Part shown: positions 36,756 through 48,139 of the stretch, piece after piece | How positions within the stretch are numbered: position 1 is the first letter of the stretch | Layout of the letters: each line of letters opens with the position of its first letter | Source of the DNA: Lotus japonicus | Lineage: Eukaryota > Streptophyta > Magnoliopsida > Fabales > Fabaceae | DNA length: 64,000 bases | Direction: 5' to 3' | Assembly (NCBI RefSeq): GCF_012489685.1 | Contig: NC_080043.1 | Location: 82,104,292 to 82,168,291 of the forward strand | Made by a program: the position numbers and the translations under genes | The notes under the pieces: generated by a model | The model's input: only the letters and a program-made list of their open reading frames with translations | Database searches by the model: none | Told to the model about the DNA's origin: nothing

Positions 36756-37063
36756 TTTGATTGCACACTGTTTTCATATTTTAGATAGGATTTCTAGTTT
36801 TTGATTTCGGCGAACTCTTCCAGCCACTCCAGCTCCGACGAACTCTTCCAGCCACTGCAGAACTCTTCCATCTTGCTGTAAGTTTGTTTTATCTGAATTC
36901 GTGATTCGTTTTTGGCTTATTTAATTTGAATGCTTGTTCATGTTCGATTTTTTACAATTAATTTTTAGGTTGTCTTTAGCTTATCATTTGAAAAATGTTG
37001 ATGAGTTTGGTTCTAGGGTCACAATTCTTTAATTTAGTATGTGATAATTTGCAGAACGTAGTT

Positions 37064-40000
37064 ATGGATCGTAGTTGGATGAGAGCTAATCGATTAAGTG
37101 ATGAGTTTGATAATGGAGTGGTTGAATTTCTAGAATTTGCTGAAAAGAATCTTCCGAACAATAAGGGACTCTTTCCATGTCCTTGTGTTTCTTGTGGGAA
37201 CCGGGACCCAAAACTTACTAAGGATGAAATAAGGGACCATCTAGCTTGGAGAGGGATTTGTCAAAATTATACACAATGGATATGGCATGGTGAAGTAGTA
37301 ATGCCAAGTGTATCACAAAGAGAGAAAGTATGTGTAGATATGGATGATCGGCTGGAAGACATGATACATGATATTGGAGAAGAATCATTTAAGAGAGTGC
37401 ATGTGTATGATACTTTATGTAAAGACAAGGAAGAACCTTTGTACCCGGGATGCACAAACTTTACACGGTTGTCAGCTGTGTTAAGATTGTTTAATTTGAA
37501 GGCGAAAAATGGATGGAGTGATAAAAGTTTCACTGATTTGCTTGGATTGTTGAAAGAAATGCTTCCAGAAGGTAACACAATGCCGAATCGTCATTATGAA
37601 GCCAAGAAAGTATTGTGTCCGATGGGCATGGAGTATGAAAAAATACATGCATGCCCTAATGATTGCATCTTATACAGAAAAGAGTTTGAAAACTATGATC
37701 ATTGTCCGAAGTGCAAGGCGTCACGCTACAAAAAGAAAGATGGTGATTCCAGTGATGATGTGAGCACAAAGGGTCCTCCTGCAAAAGTGTTATGGTACCT
37801 ACCAATAATTTCAAGGTTCAAGAGATTGTTCTCTAATGCAAATGACGCAAAGAACCTTAGATGGCATGCAGAAGAGAGAAATGAAGATGGAAAAATTCGC
37901 CATGTAGCTGATTCTTTGCAATGGAAGAAAATTGATTTGAAGTTTCAAAGTTTTGGAAAAGAGTCGAGAAACCTTAGACTTGGACTTGCTACCGATGGAA
38001 TGAATCCGTATGGTAGTCTAAGTTGTAACCATAATTCATGGCCTGTTCTCTTGATAATTTACAACCTATCTCCTTTGCTGTGCATGAAGCGTAAATATAT
38101 GATGTTATCTATGATGATTCCGGGCCCAAAACAACCAGGAAACGACATAGATGTTTATCTAAGTCCATTGATTGATGATTTAAGATTGTTGTGGGAGCAA
38201 GGAGTTGATGTTCTTGATGCGTATTCTGGTGAGCATTTCAATATGCGTGCCATGTTGTTTTGCACCATCAATGACTTTCCGGCATACGGTAATTTGTTTG
38301 GTTACAGCGTTAAAGGGCATAAAGCGTGTCCTATATGTGAGAAAGATACAAGTTACCATCAGCTTAATCATGGAAGGAAGACCGTTTATCTTGGGCATCG
38401 GAAATTTTTAGACCGTCATCATCCATATCGTAAATTGAAGAAAGCTTTCAACGGAAAATCAGAGTATGGTGTTGCGCCAAAACCCTTGACTGGAGAGGAA
38501 GTTTATCAACGACAACAACATGTGAAGGTTATCTTTGGAAAGAAACAAAAGAAGCCTGCTGAAAAAAATGTATGGAAAAAGAGGTCGGTGTTCTTTGATC
38601 TTCCATATTGGTCAAGTCTTGATGTAAGACATTGTATTGATTTGATGCATGTAGAGAAAAATGTTTGTGAAAGTCTAATTGGCACACTTCTTCACATTAA
38701 TGGCAAGACAAAAGATGGGTTAAGTGCTCGTTTAGATTTGGCTGAAATGGGTATACGACAACAGTTAACTCCACAACAGATAGGTAACAAGACATATTTG
38801 CCTCCAGCATGTCACACTTTGTCTAAGAAAGAGAAGACAAGTTTTTGTGAGTGTTTACAAGGTATCAAAGTACCGCAAGGTTACTCATCAAATATCAAGA
38901 GACTTGTTTCAATGAAAGATCTCAAGTTAATTGGCTTAAAATCTCATGACTTTCATGTTCTGATGTAGCAATTACTACCAGTGGCTATGCGTGGAATATT
39001 GCCTATTAAAGTTAGGAAAACTATAACTAGGCTGTGCTTATTCTTCAATGCAATATGTAGTAAAGTCATTGATCCATTGAAGTTAGACGAGTTGGAAAAT
39101 GAGGCTGCAGTCATCTTGTGTCAGTTGGAGATGCATTTTCCTCCTTCATTTTTTGACATTATGGAACACTTGATTGTTCATTTGGTAAGGGAGATTAGAT
39201 TGTGCGGTCCAGTTTGTTTAAGGTGGATGTATCCGGTAGAACGGTACATGAAGATACTAAAAGGGTATACTATGAATCCACACCGTCCGGAAGCTTCGAT
39301 TGTTGAAAGGTACATTGCAGAAGAAGCTATTGAGTACTGTTCAAATTATTTGTCAGAAGCGGATGCTATAGGGGTTCCAAAGTCTCGTCATGATGGAAGA
39401 TGTGAAGGTAAGGGTACACAAGGTTTAAATGTCAAGTCCATGACTTGGAAGGTACGTCATCCAGCGCATTTGTATATATTGAATAACACTGATGAAGTTC
39501 AACCTTACTTATCTGCCCACAAAAGCTTTATAAAGGAAAAATACCCCAAGATGAATGAAATAGGGTTGTTAAAAGAGCACAATAAGAGTTTCTCTGAATG
39601 GTTTAAAGAAACAATTGCTAATGATGAAAGTGCTTCTGATACAATAAAACGACTCTCATTTGAGCCTAAATGTAATGTTATGACTTGGAGTGCTTATGAT
39701 ATTAATAGAACTACCTTTTATACAAAATCAAAAGATGATAGAAGTACTATGCAAAATAGTGGGGTTATGGTTGTGGCCGAGTCCATGCACTTCTCTAGTT
39801 CCAAAGATAAAATACCTATAATGGCATCTACACCGTACTTTGGGGTGATTGAAGAGATTTGGGAGGTTGATTATGTTACATTTACAGTGCCTGTATTTAA
39901 ATGCAAGTGGATTGATATTTCCAATGGTGTAAGAATTGATGAATTTGGATATACACTGGTTGATCTTTCCAAGGTAGCTTATAGGGAAGAACCTTTCATT

Positions 40001-40222
40001 ATGGCATCCCAAGCAAAACAGGTGTTTTATGTCACAGATCCTTCTAACAAAAGGTGGTCGGTGGCTCTACAACCAAAAACCACACATGGTAGTGAAGAAT
40101 CCCTTCATATTTCTGAGATTCTGTCTTCTGCAACAAATTTGCTTACCTCCAACGAAGAAAATGAAGTAGACGATGTGCAAGTTACTCGTTTGGATCATGA
40201 AGAAGGGATATGGGAGAGCTAG
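37064..40222 (+). pseudogene. CACTA TNPD-type transposase with one in-frame TAG
   Basis: A frame of 1053 codons is open except for TAG at 38966-38968. The start MDRSWMRANRL follows an AG acceptor-like site at 37054; the same frame is open upstream to 36995. Domains in order: transposase-associated domain (residues about 1-75, with CPCVSCGNR zinc-binding cysteines and WIWHGE), Transposase_21 (about 200-480, KVLWYLPIISRFKRLF, LATDGMNPYGSLS, LPYWSSLDVRHCIDLMH), and after the TAG a DUF4218 block (LPVAMRGILP, MEHLIVHLVREIRLCGPV, RYMKILKGYTMNPHRPEASI) and DUF4216 (about 950, FKCKWID). Relatives have a glutamine at the TAG position (LMQQLLPVA). The TAG is followed by CAATTA. Confidence 0.85.
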
Positions 40223-40902
40223 TAAGTTTCTATTAGGGTGTTGAAATAAGTTAGTAAATTCAGTACCCATCTATTTGATTAATTAGTTTATATGTCATTC
40301 GTTTATATGCTTATGATGCTTATATTTTTGCATTTATTTGTGCTTTGAATCTGAAATCTTTTTGTTTTCTGTAAACAGATAAATGGATGATTCAACCAAC
40401 ACCCCTCCTTCATCTAGTGGACCTAGTCATTCGTCTAGTTCAGATAAAAAGAGAATGGTTAGAGGTTGCACTAAGATGCTTAAAATTGCCAAAGTTCGGA
40501 AAACGGGTGTGAAATTGAAGATTGAGTTTGATCCACACACTGGGGATTGTATTGGTGAAAATTCAAATGAGTTTAGGAGTTATGCAGCATATCTTGCTCG
40601 AAGTACTTGTAGTATTTTAATAGATGAGTGGCGGTTGGTAGATGTAGACTCAAAAAATTCAATTTGGGATGATCTTAAGGTATTATTGTTGCATTCTTAA
40701 TTCACTATTGTTTACCCATTCTTTGGTACTAACACCAACTTTTTTTATGTGTATAGCTTCATTTTGATATCACAGAAAGTGATGATTCAAATAAGTGTGA
40801 TTTGAAGAAAAAATGGTTGAAGTATTTGGGGGACCGATGGAGAGCTTTTAAGACACAACTCACTTCCGATTATATCACTAACCCCAACCCCAATCGCCTT
40901 CC

Positions 40903-41236
40903 TTGTTTACTTGCAAATATTATGTGCCTTTGTGAAGTTTCAATTTACTTCACTCTCTGTCTGACTATCCAAAGGAAAACATTACTACCTTACTGATTTT
41001 AAGAACAGTGCAGTTTCAGTTTTATTTTTAACCTGAGAAGTTAGGATATATCGTGATTCATTTTGATTATCATCCTTAAATGTTGAGTGATAAAGCTGTA
41101 TTTTAGGAACTGCGTTTTATCCTCTGCAAAGCTGCATGAACCATTCCTGTTATCCTAATGCCAAAGCTTTCAAAACTTTTAGCATATCACAGCCAAACCA
41201 GCAAACTTTGGTCGTTTATCTATGCTTATTTTTATG
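40903..41236 (+). repeat. 334-bp direct repeat, copy 1
   Basis: It starts TTGTTTACTTGCAAATATTA and ends GCTTATTTTTATG. Copy 2 at 41501-41834 appears identical. A 264-bp spacer separates them. Together they interrupt the second CACTA gene. Confidence 0.95.
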
Positions 41237-41500
41237 GGAGAAGTTTTTGGAGCATCGAAATACCCCTACATTTAAGGTTAGTATTAATAATATTTTTCTT
41301 TTCTTGCATTGATTCTTGTTTTAGTCATATTCATGTTCTAAAATTGGTCTTTTTGATGAGTGGCTGGAAGTTAGCCTTTTATGAACTATTTAAGTAATCT
41401 ATATTTCAACTTTTGACAACTAAAATTTCCCCCTACTATTACCCTCCTAAAACAGAAATTGAATGGACTGGAAATTATACATCTGTCATAAGAATTTATT

Positions 41501-41834
41501 TTGTTTACTTGCAAATATTATGTGCCTTTGTGAAGTTTCAATTTACTTCACTCTCTGTCTGACTATCCAAAGGAAAACATTACTACCTTACTGATTTTAA
41601 GAACAGTGCAGTTTCAGTTTTATTTTTAACCTGAGAAGTTAGGATATATCGTGATTCATTTTGATTATCATCCTTAAATGTTGAGTGATAAAGCTGTATT
41701 TTAGGAACTGCGTTTTATCCTCTGCAAAGCTGCATGAACCATTCCTGTTATCCTAATGCCAAAGCTTTCAAAACTTTTAGCATATCACAGCCAAACCAGC
41801 AAACTTTGGTCGTTTATCTATGCTTATTTTTATG
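41501..41834 (+). repeat. 334-bp direct repeat, copy 2
   Basis: Same sequence as 40903-41236 at an offset of 598 bp. The near absence of differences implies a recent duplication, or a pair of terminal repeats of a small element with a 264-bp interior; no TG...CA ends or target duplication were seen. Confidence 0.95.
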
Positions 41835-43959
41835 CTTACTTCTTTAGCTTGATTTATAATAGGAAAAAAGTCAAAAGGGTAAGGATAATGTGGCTAAGAA
41901 TCTATACCCACATACATTATCTCGGGGAGGATATGAATTGCTTGAGAAGAAAAGGATTAATGAAAAGAGACAAGAACTAGACGCATCAGGAGAATTAGAT
42001 CGTATTCCATCTCCACCGTCACGTCATGACAAATGGAAGAGAGCAAGACAAAGGCGAGGAGGGGAATACACATCAGAGGCTACCCGAGTTGTTGCTGAGA
42101 AAATTGTAAGTGAAATACTTTTTCCATGATTACTTTCTCATTATGGTTGTATGTGTTTCTTGTATGCGACATCCTTCTTTACCACTAATGAAATATTAAA
42201 TTTATGTGCAAATGTAGGATTCATTGGCTGAAGAGACTGAACAAGGAACCTTTGTTTCACAAGGACGTGACGATATCTTGACAAAGGCAATTGGAACATC
42301 TGAGCATGGTGGTCGTGTTCGTGGTGTTGGACGATTTGCTAATCTAAGCAACTACTTCGGAAGGTCTTCACGTCCAACACAGTCCATAGATGTTAAGGAG
42401 ATTGAAGCACAACTTGAGGCGAAACTTGAACAAAAACTTGCAGCAAAGATTAAAGCAGAATGTAAAGAAGAGTTTGAACAACAGTTGATCATGGCGAGTG
42501 AGAAGATGCAACAATCATTTATGGAGACGCTTAAGACTATGGGTTTATCTGAAATCTCCCCAACAAACCAACAAGGAGAACAAAATGTTCTTCTGCATGG
42601 AAGCACAAAAGAATCTTGTACCGCCGCACAAGAAAATCACAAGGAGGACTCGACCACTGACAATGTTCAGAGAGTGTTATTCATGTTTTTGAAACAGCAA
42701 AAACATATATGTTTACCATTACAACATGATCTTGCTGTAAAAAACTTTTGGATTTCACCAAAGTGTATCAGAGAGTTGTTGGTGGGTGATGCTTGGCTTG
42801 ACATCTCTATTCTACAAGTTTGGTGCACGTAAGTAGACTTTCATTTTTACTATTATTTTTCATGATTGCAATATTCAATATTAATTTATATTAATTTCAA
42901 ATTTAATCAGGTATATCCATCGTCTATGTGACGAAAGTAACAAATCAGATGTGTTTGGAATTCTGGACCCAGTATTCTTCAGTTATCCAGATTCCACAAA
43001 GTCTAAACATAAAGTTCAAACATACATACAAGAAAAGTTGCGTGATTTGGACAAAGTGTGTTACTTAGCACCATATCTTGAAAAGTAAGTATATGTAAAT
43101 TTATATTTTCTCTTATTTATTTTTATCCATAACTCTATCTTACTTAACACACTAATTGTTATTCCACGTGTACAGAGGGCATTGGCAATTAATAATCATT
43201 TGTCCTAAAGACAATACTGTAGTTCTCCTTTGTTCATTACACAATGATCTTCATTCACAAATGAAGAATATTGTTACAAAGTAAGTGTATATTTTATGTC
43301 GCTTTTGTTATATATTATTATGTCCTTACACTAAAATGTATAACTTACTTCGATGATTGTTTTTTATATAGAGCTATGTCGGTTTATCAATTGGCTGAGG
43401 GTAATAAAAAAAAGACTCAATGGCTTCAGCCCAAAGTAAGTGTAGTGTAGATTATGGTTGCGTCTTGATGTTGCTGTTTATACTACTTAACACTGGTTGT
43501 AATATGTACTGTTTTGATATATATTCAGTGTATAAAAATCTATTCATTTGTAGGCAAGGTTGCAGCCTAATGGGAATGATTGTGGATATTATGTGATGAA
43601 GAATATGGTTGACATTGTCTCTGCTAGTATTACTAAGTCTTGGATGGAGGTATTACAAATGTTTGTCTCCCTATTTGTCTCATTGTTTGAGTTTTCATCA
43701 AAATGTCACAAAATAGGTATTTTAACCTATTCTACAAATTATAGGTATTCAATGATCCAACGGCATTAACAGAACAAGAGTTGTATGATTTGCGAAACAG
43801 TTGGGCAACTTGCTTTCTTGACTTGTATAAACCTTAGAACTTATTTGGTATGTATTTAAAGTTTGTGCCTAAACAGTCTGAATTAAAGTTTGGGCAACTT
43901 GTTTTTTACATTATAACTTGGATTGTTGATCTCTGTATTTATTGCATCTGTTTGTAGGG

Positions 43960-44260
43960 TTCAAAGTTGCTCATCTCCGCTGCTCTCCTAATTTATGCTT
44001 ATGGTGCTGGTGGCTTTCCTGCTTGGTGCATTAATTTGCTGAACTGTTATTGTTGATCTCGCTGGTGCTGTTTGCTGTTTTTGTAAATGCTGTTGTTTTT
44101 GCTGCTGTTTCTTGCTGTTGCTGTTGCTGATTGATGCTGCTGCGTTCTTGCTGTTTTTTACGCGGATCTGGATTGCTGGTGCTGGTTATGTCTTGTTGTT
44201 GCTGGTGCTGCCGTTGAGGCGTTTGCTGCTACTGTTTTTCATTGCTTTGCTCTTAGGTAA
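43960..44260. repeat. GCTGTT/GCTGCT-rich tract
   Basis: Imperfect trinucleotide-type sequence (GCTGTTGCTGTTGCTG and similar) downstream of the protease gene inside the CACTA element. Low complexity; no protein supported. Confidence 0.7.
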
Positions 44261-44740
44261 AGGAACTTAGACCGGAGGAGGGCAACAAATGTATTGTTTT
44301 TTATCGTTTGCAGAATGACTAACCCAAGATAGTGGTACTCTTTTTCCTTGTTAGGTTTTTATCCCACTGGGTTTTTCCTAACAAGGTTTTAATGAGGTCT
44401 TGTCTTGGGTGATGTTTGTAGTCATTTTGCGGGTTGGTGGTGGGTTTTTATATAGCTCTGGGTTGTTTTTGAGCTAGTTTGTGCTTAGACAGATTATTCA
44501 TTGTGTACTATTTCACCTAGAGTTATTTTGGCTCAGGTCCTTATATTAATAATATCCATTTAGCTTTCATGAGCTGTTGCTATTTTAGGCTATTATATGT
44601 TTTTTTTTTTTTTGCTGGGACCTTGGATGTTTAACTCACTTGAGAGAGTGTGTTCTCAAGTTCTCTTTTTATTTAATAAATTTTCATTAAAAAAGTATGT
44701 ATATTCAGGTCAAATTCGTGTAAAAAAAAAAAAGATAAAA
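44261..44740. other. retroelement-like 3' segment inside the CACTA element
   Basis: ACTGGGTTTTTCCTAACAAGGTTTTAATGAGG near 44357-44397 matches in part the LINE-like insertion at 8481. No open frame. It may be the 3' UTR of the second CACTA gene or a small inserted piece. Confidence 0.35.
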
Positions 44741-44749
44741 AATGGTTGA

Positions 44750-45090
44750 GCATTCACATCGGTTTTAAGTCTAACCGATGTGAAAAGTGTACATTTCACA
44801 TCGGTTTTTAGTCTAACCGATGTGAAAAGTATACATTTCACATCGGTTCTGTCAGCCAACCGATGTGAAATGTATACTTTTCACATCGGTTGGCTGGCTG
44901 AACCGATGTGAAAGATATACATTTCACATCGGTTGCTTGCCTCAACCGATGTGAAAGACCGATGTGAAAGGTATACCTTTCACATCGGTTGTAAACCCGA
45001 TGTGAAAAGGTTAGGAGATACCACATCAACATTGTTTACATCGGATAAAAACCGATGTTAAAACTCAAAAATACCCGATGTGAAAACTAG
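44750..45090. repeat. right CACTA subterminal repeat array
   Basis: At least twelve copies of TTTCACATCGGTT or its inverse, often as head-to-head pairs that form hairpins of about 25-30 bp. Confidence 0.9.
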
Positions 45091-45107
45091 TTTTTCTAGT
45101 AGTGATA

Positions 45108-45430
45108 GAATAGAAGTTGTTGAATGAGTTGGCAATGTAATAGAGAATGTTCTATATGTTCCTGGTATGAACTATGAAGTGTAATCTTGCCTTGGACAAC
45201 TATGTGAACATGAAGAATGATGGCTTGGAAATGTAAGATTCAGATCAAAAGTTGATCTTAAGAGAGCTCATATATATTTCAAAGAATAGGACCTCCTAAC
45301 TCAATAAATATGCAAGCAACAGGAGTTCAATGCCTAGCTGCAAATGCTATAAGTGATGAGTGTTGGGTTTGACACTCAGATATTTGGGCACTTATTGGAG
45401 TCAAGCTGATGGTTGTGTGCATTGATGAAG
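45108..45430 (+). pseudogene. Ty1/copia protease/pre-integrase, right half
   Basis: It continues the frame interrupted at 33963: RIEVVExVGNVIENVLYVPG, then LGQLCEHE-like and FRSKVD-like words, and WV.HSxxFGHL, the GAG-pre-integrase H-x-R-x-GH motif in decayed form. Removing the CACTA element and one ATA copy joins it to the left half. It ends in non-coding sequence near 45430; no integrase or reverse transcriptase follows. Confidence 0.65.
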
Positions 45431-45490
45431 TTAAAGCACATAAAACAATAGACGAGACAATGGTGTTTAAATTTTAAATAAAATAAAGAA

Positions 45491-45676
45491 GGGGTTGTCT
45501 AAATGATCCATGATAAAGTTTGGGTTAAATAACTCACCATCCAATCACATTGGAGATAAATGAGTTGGAAATAAATTAATAAATAAAATATAGAAATTTC
45601 AACTCACTTATCTCCAATGTGATTGGATGGTGGGTTATTTAACCCAAACTTTATCATGGGTCATTTAGACAACCCC
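45491..45676. mobile_element. 186-bp MITE with 9-bp target duplication
   Basis: Termini GGGGTTGTCTAAATGA and its exact inverse; the two arms of about 80 bp pair almost fully. AATAAAGAA flanks both sides (45482-45490, 45677-45685). Mutator-type MITE by duplication length. Confidence 0.9.
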
Positions 45677-45685
45677 AATAAAGAA

Positions 45686-46944
45686 CAGCAAATTAAAGAA
45701 AATAACAAAATTTGTACCCTGCATGAAAGTTCTAAATGGATGCCCCTACTTGATACTACTATTTAGCCATTGTTTGTTAGCTAGGCATGCCTTAAAGAGG
45801 AGAGAAATATGAGAGATAAAGTGGAGATCAGTATCACTATTATTGTTAGTGGGAGAGATGCAGTCGTAAGTTCTATTAACTTTTGTGGTCTCCTCAAATT
45901 AAAGAAAAATAAAATTGTTGTATTTTTAAAATTTGCATTTTGTTGCGTGTCTATTGGCTGTTTGACACCTATAAAAATGTGTTTAAAATTGTCAGTAGTT
46001 TAAAATGAAATAAATTATAATTCTTTTGAAATATAAAAAGTAATTTTCTTAATTTTTTTTTTGTCTTTTGGTCACCAGTCTCATCGGGTTCTTAACTCTT
46101 TTTATCTTCTCTTATGAGACCAAAATAACCTATCAAATTTAATTTATTTTTTCCTCACTTCTATAGTTCTATGCATATTCTCTCCTTTCTCTTTCTCTCT
46201 TAAAATCCACGTGTTGTCAAAAATATAATTTATGAGAAATAAAAAGACATCAATTAAAATAGTTGTTTCGAATGATACCAGCTAATTAAATGGATGGTTT
46301 ACCTCAAAAAGGTTGAATAATACAAAGTAGCTAGGATAATGAAAAATCTACCCCCGTAGGATAAGGAAAGCCTTATTGTAGCTCCATTTCTCAGTGCTTA
46401 CACACATATAAACATGATCCTAATTTAGTACGAAAAGTGAAAATTTTGGATTAAATTATTAAAACTATAGCTACGTAAAAAGACACAAATGAAACTGTCG
46501 TGATATATTCCCATAATCCATTAATGATGATTCAGTTGTGTGGAAATTTTCTCATGTGCACAAATGGGATCACCAGACTAAGAGCTTCTTCAATAAATGT
46601 CTTTAGATAGGTTTTTATTTTAGTGACCGGTGCTTATTTTGGAGGAACCATGTGAGCATAGTGACATGTTGTTCCTTGTTGTTTAACGGTTTGCTTATTC
46701 TCTTTATGGTTGCTTATTGATTAAAATTATATTTTTTTTTTCATTCAAGACCCAACCAAAAGTAGATATATGAGGTATAGTGTGATCCAACTAAAAGTAA
46801 AATAAAAAACCGTGGTTGGAGCAAAATCTCCATCGGTTGCTTATGAGTTTCTTAAATCCTATGTGACATTTTGTGTCCACCAGAATAGTATTTAAGCAAA
46901 CATCTAACAACTCATGGTTGAAGATACTCTAATTAATTTATAGG
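45686..46944. other. AT-rich intergenic DNA
   Basis: No supported gene or well-defined repeat. Confidence 0.4.
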
Positions 46945-47960
46945 TCGTTCAGAGAGGTTACAAGTTTTTTCAGTTTTGGTTTTCAAAATGTAAATGTAAG
47001 AACAAAATGTATTCGGCAAAAATGAAGTTGAAGTGAATTTTTATTGAATTTCAAAATCGTTTTAGCTTTCTTTTAAAAACCACCAAATATGGTTTTTTGA
47101 TTATGGTTTTGGATTATGATTTTTAATTTCAATAACATATAACAGCATTACCACCACTACCCTCCACCACAACCCACCTTCATCGCCATAACCTCCGCCT
47201 CCACCAATTTCAGTGTCTCCATTGCCACCCTCCAACACCACCACCTCCACCATTGTCACCATCACTGGCTCCACCACCCTCCTAGCTTCTAGCGCAAAAA
47301 CACCATCGTTGCTACCTCCACAACCACCACCACCCTCTAACACCACCACAACCTCCAACATCGCCACAACCACTACGCCGCCACCGCCATCCTCCAACAC
47401 CACCACCGCTGCCAACTCCAATGCGACCATCGCCATAATCATTGTCGACACCATCAATGCCACAACCACATTGTTGCCACTGCCACCATCGTCGCGACAC
47501 CAGTAACATTCACCTCCACCACATACCTTCGACACTGTCACAACCACCTCTATCATTACCACCACTGCCGCCGATGTTGGCACTACCACCTCCATTGCTG
47601 CCACTACCCCCACCATTGCCCACCATTGCCATTACCACCACGTCCACCACTATCGCTGCCACTGTCACTCTCCATCACCATAAGCCCACAACTGCCATTG
47701 TCGTTGCCACTAGGTAACGTCGACATCTACCACCACTGCTACCTGTGTCATGTCTCCATAAGCCCACAACCTATATCGCCAGCGATTGTCATGAATTTAC
47801 AAAGTTCATAGTTGTTGTGACTACTGTGGATTTACAAAATTGATAACTTTTCTAAAACTGAAAATCAACAAAAACTAAATCTAGATTTATGAAACTGAAA
47901 ACTAGTTTTGAGTTTTAAAAATTTCAAAACATAAAACCAAAAATCACTCCGAATGGGGTA
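46945..47960. repeat. CCA-rich minisatellite element
   Basis: 47145-47790 is strongly strand-biased, built from CCACCA/CCACAAC/CCATTGCC units. It is open on both strands, which is a composition artefact. Its flanks show weak inverted ends: GTCGTTCAGAGAGGTT on the left and, inverted, CCCATTCGGAGTGATTTTT on the right. A second partial copy of the left flank (GTCGTTCGGGGTGGTT) follows directly at 47966-48135. Possibly a DNA transposon carrying a minisatellite. Confidence 0.5.
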
Positions 47961-48139
47961 TTGGGGTCGTTCGGGGTGGTTGTATGTTCTTTGTTTTAAT
48001 TTTTAAATATAAATTTGAGAAATAAAATGTGTTTGGTAAAAACAAAGTTATTATAATCTTTTACTAATTAATTTCAAAATCATTCCACTCTAAAATCATA
48101 AATTAAAAAATAATTTTGTGATTATATTCCTTAGTTTCT

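Larger units (their letters stand above)
40383..43837 (+). pseudogene. CACTA second gene: Ptta/En/Spm domain plus Ulp1-like protease
   Basis: Exons with agreeing phases: 40383-40679, 40757-about 40902, about 41863-42105, 42218-42828, 42911-43084, 43176-43280, 43372-43435, 43554-43649 and 43745-43837. The first part has IEFDPHTGDCIGENSNEF and WRLVDVDSKNSIWDDL (Transposase_24 type), then SRGGYELLEKK, and a coiled coil rich in E/K/Q near 42390-42520. The C-terminal part is a C48 (Ulp1) fold: GHWQLIIICPKDN with the catalytic His, and LQPNGNDCGYYVMK with Gln and Cys, ending CFLDLYKP. The gene is broken at 40903-41862, where normal coding sequence is replaced by the duplicated 334-bp segment. Ulp1 domains in plant transposons are known; a SUMO-directed role is inference. 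Confidence 0.75.
33964..45104 (+). mobile_element. CACTA (En/Spm) DNA transposon, 11.1 kb
   Basis: It begins CACTACTAGAAAAA and ends TTTTTCTAGTAGTG, perfect 14-bp terminal inverted repeats, with a 3-bp target duplication ATA (33961-33963, 45105-45107). Both subterminal regions are filled with copies of TTTCACATCGGTT in both orientations, the binding-site arrays expected for En/Spm elements. It carries a TNPD-type transposase gene, a second gene with Ptta/En/Spm and Ulp1-like domains, and captured host sequence between the left subterminal array and the transposase. It sits inside the protease region of a copia element. Confidence 0.95.

Noticed and set aside
33985..45090. CRISPR-like array of TTTCACATCGGTT repeats
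   Set aside because: Plant nuclear context, both orientations mixed, irregular spacing and located at both ends of a CACTA element; these are subterminal transposon repeats.
47101..47616. Long minus-strand open frame rich in Val and Gly, and overlapping plus-strand frames rich in Pro/Thr
   Set aside because: All are read from a CCA-rich minisatellite that lacks stops on both strands; no domain or conserved motif.
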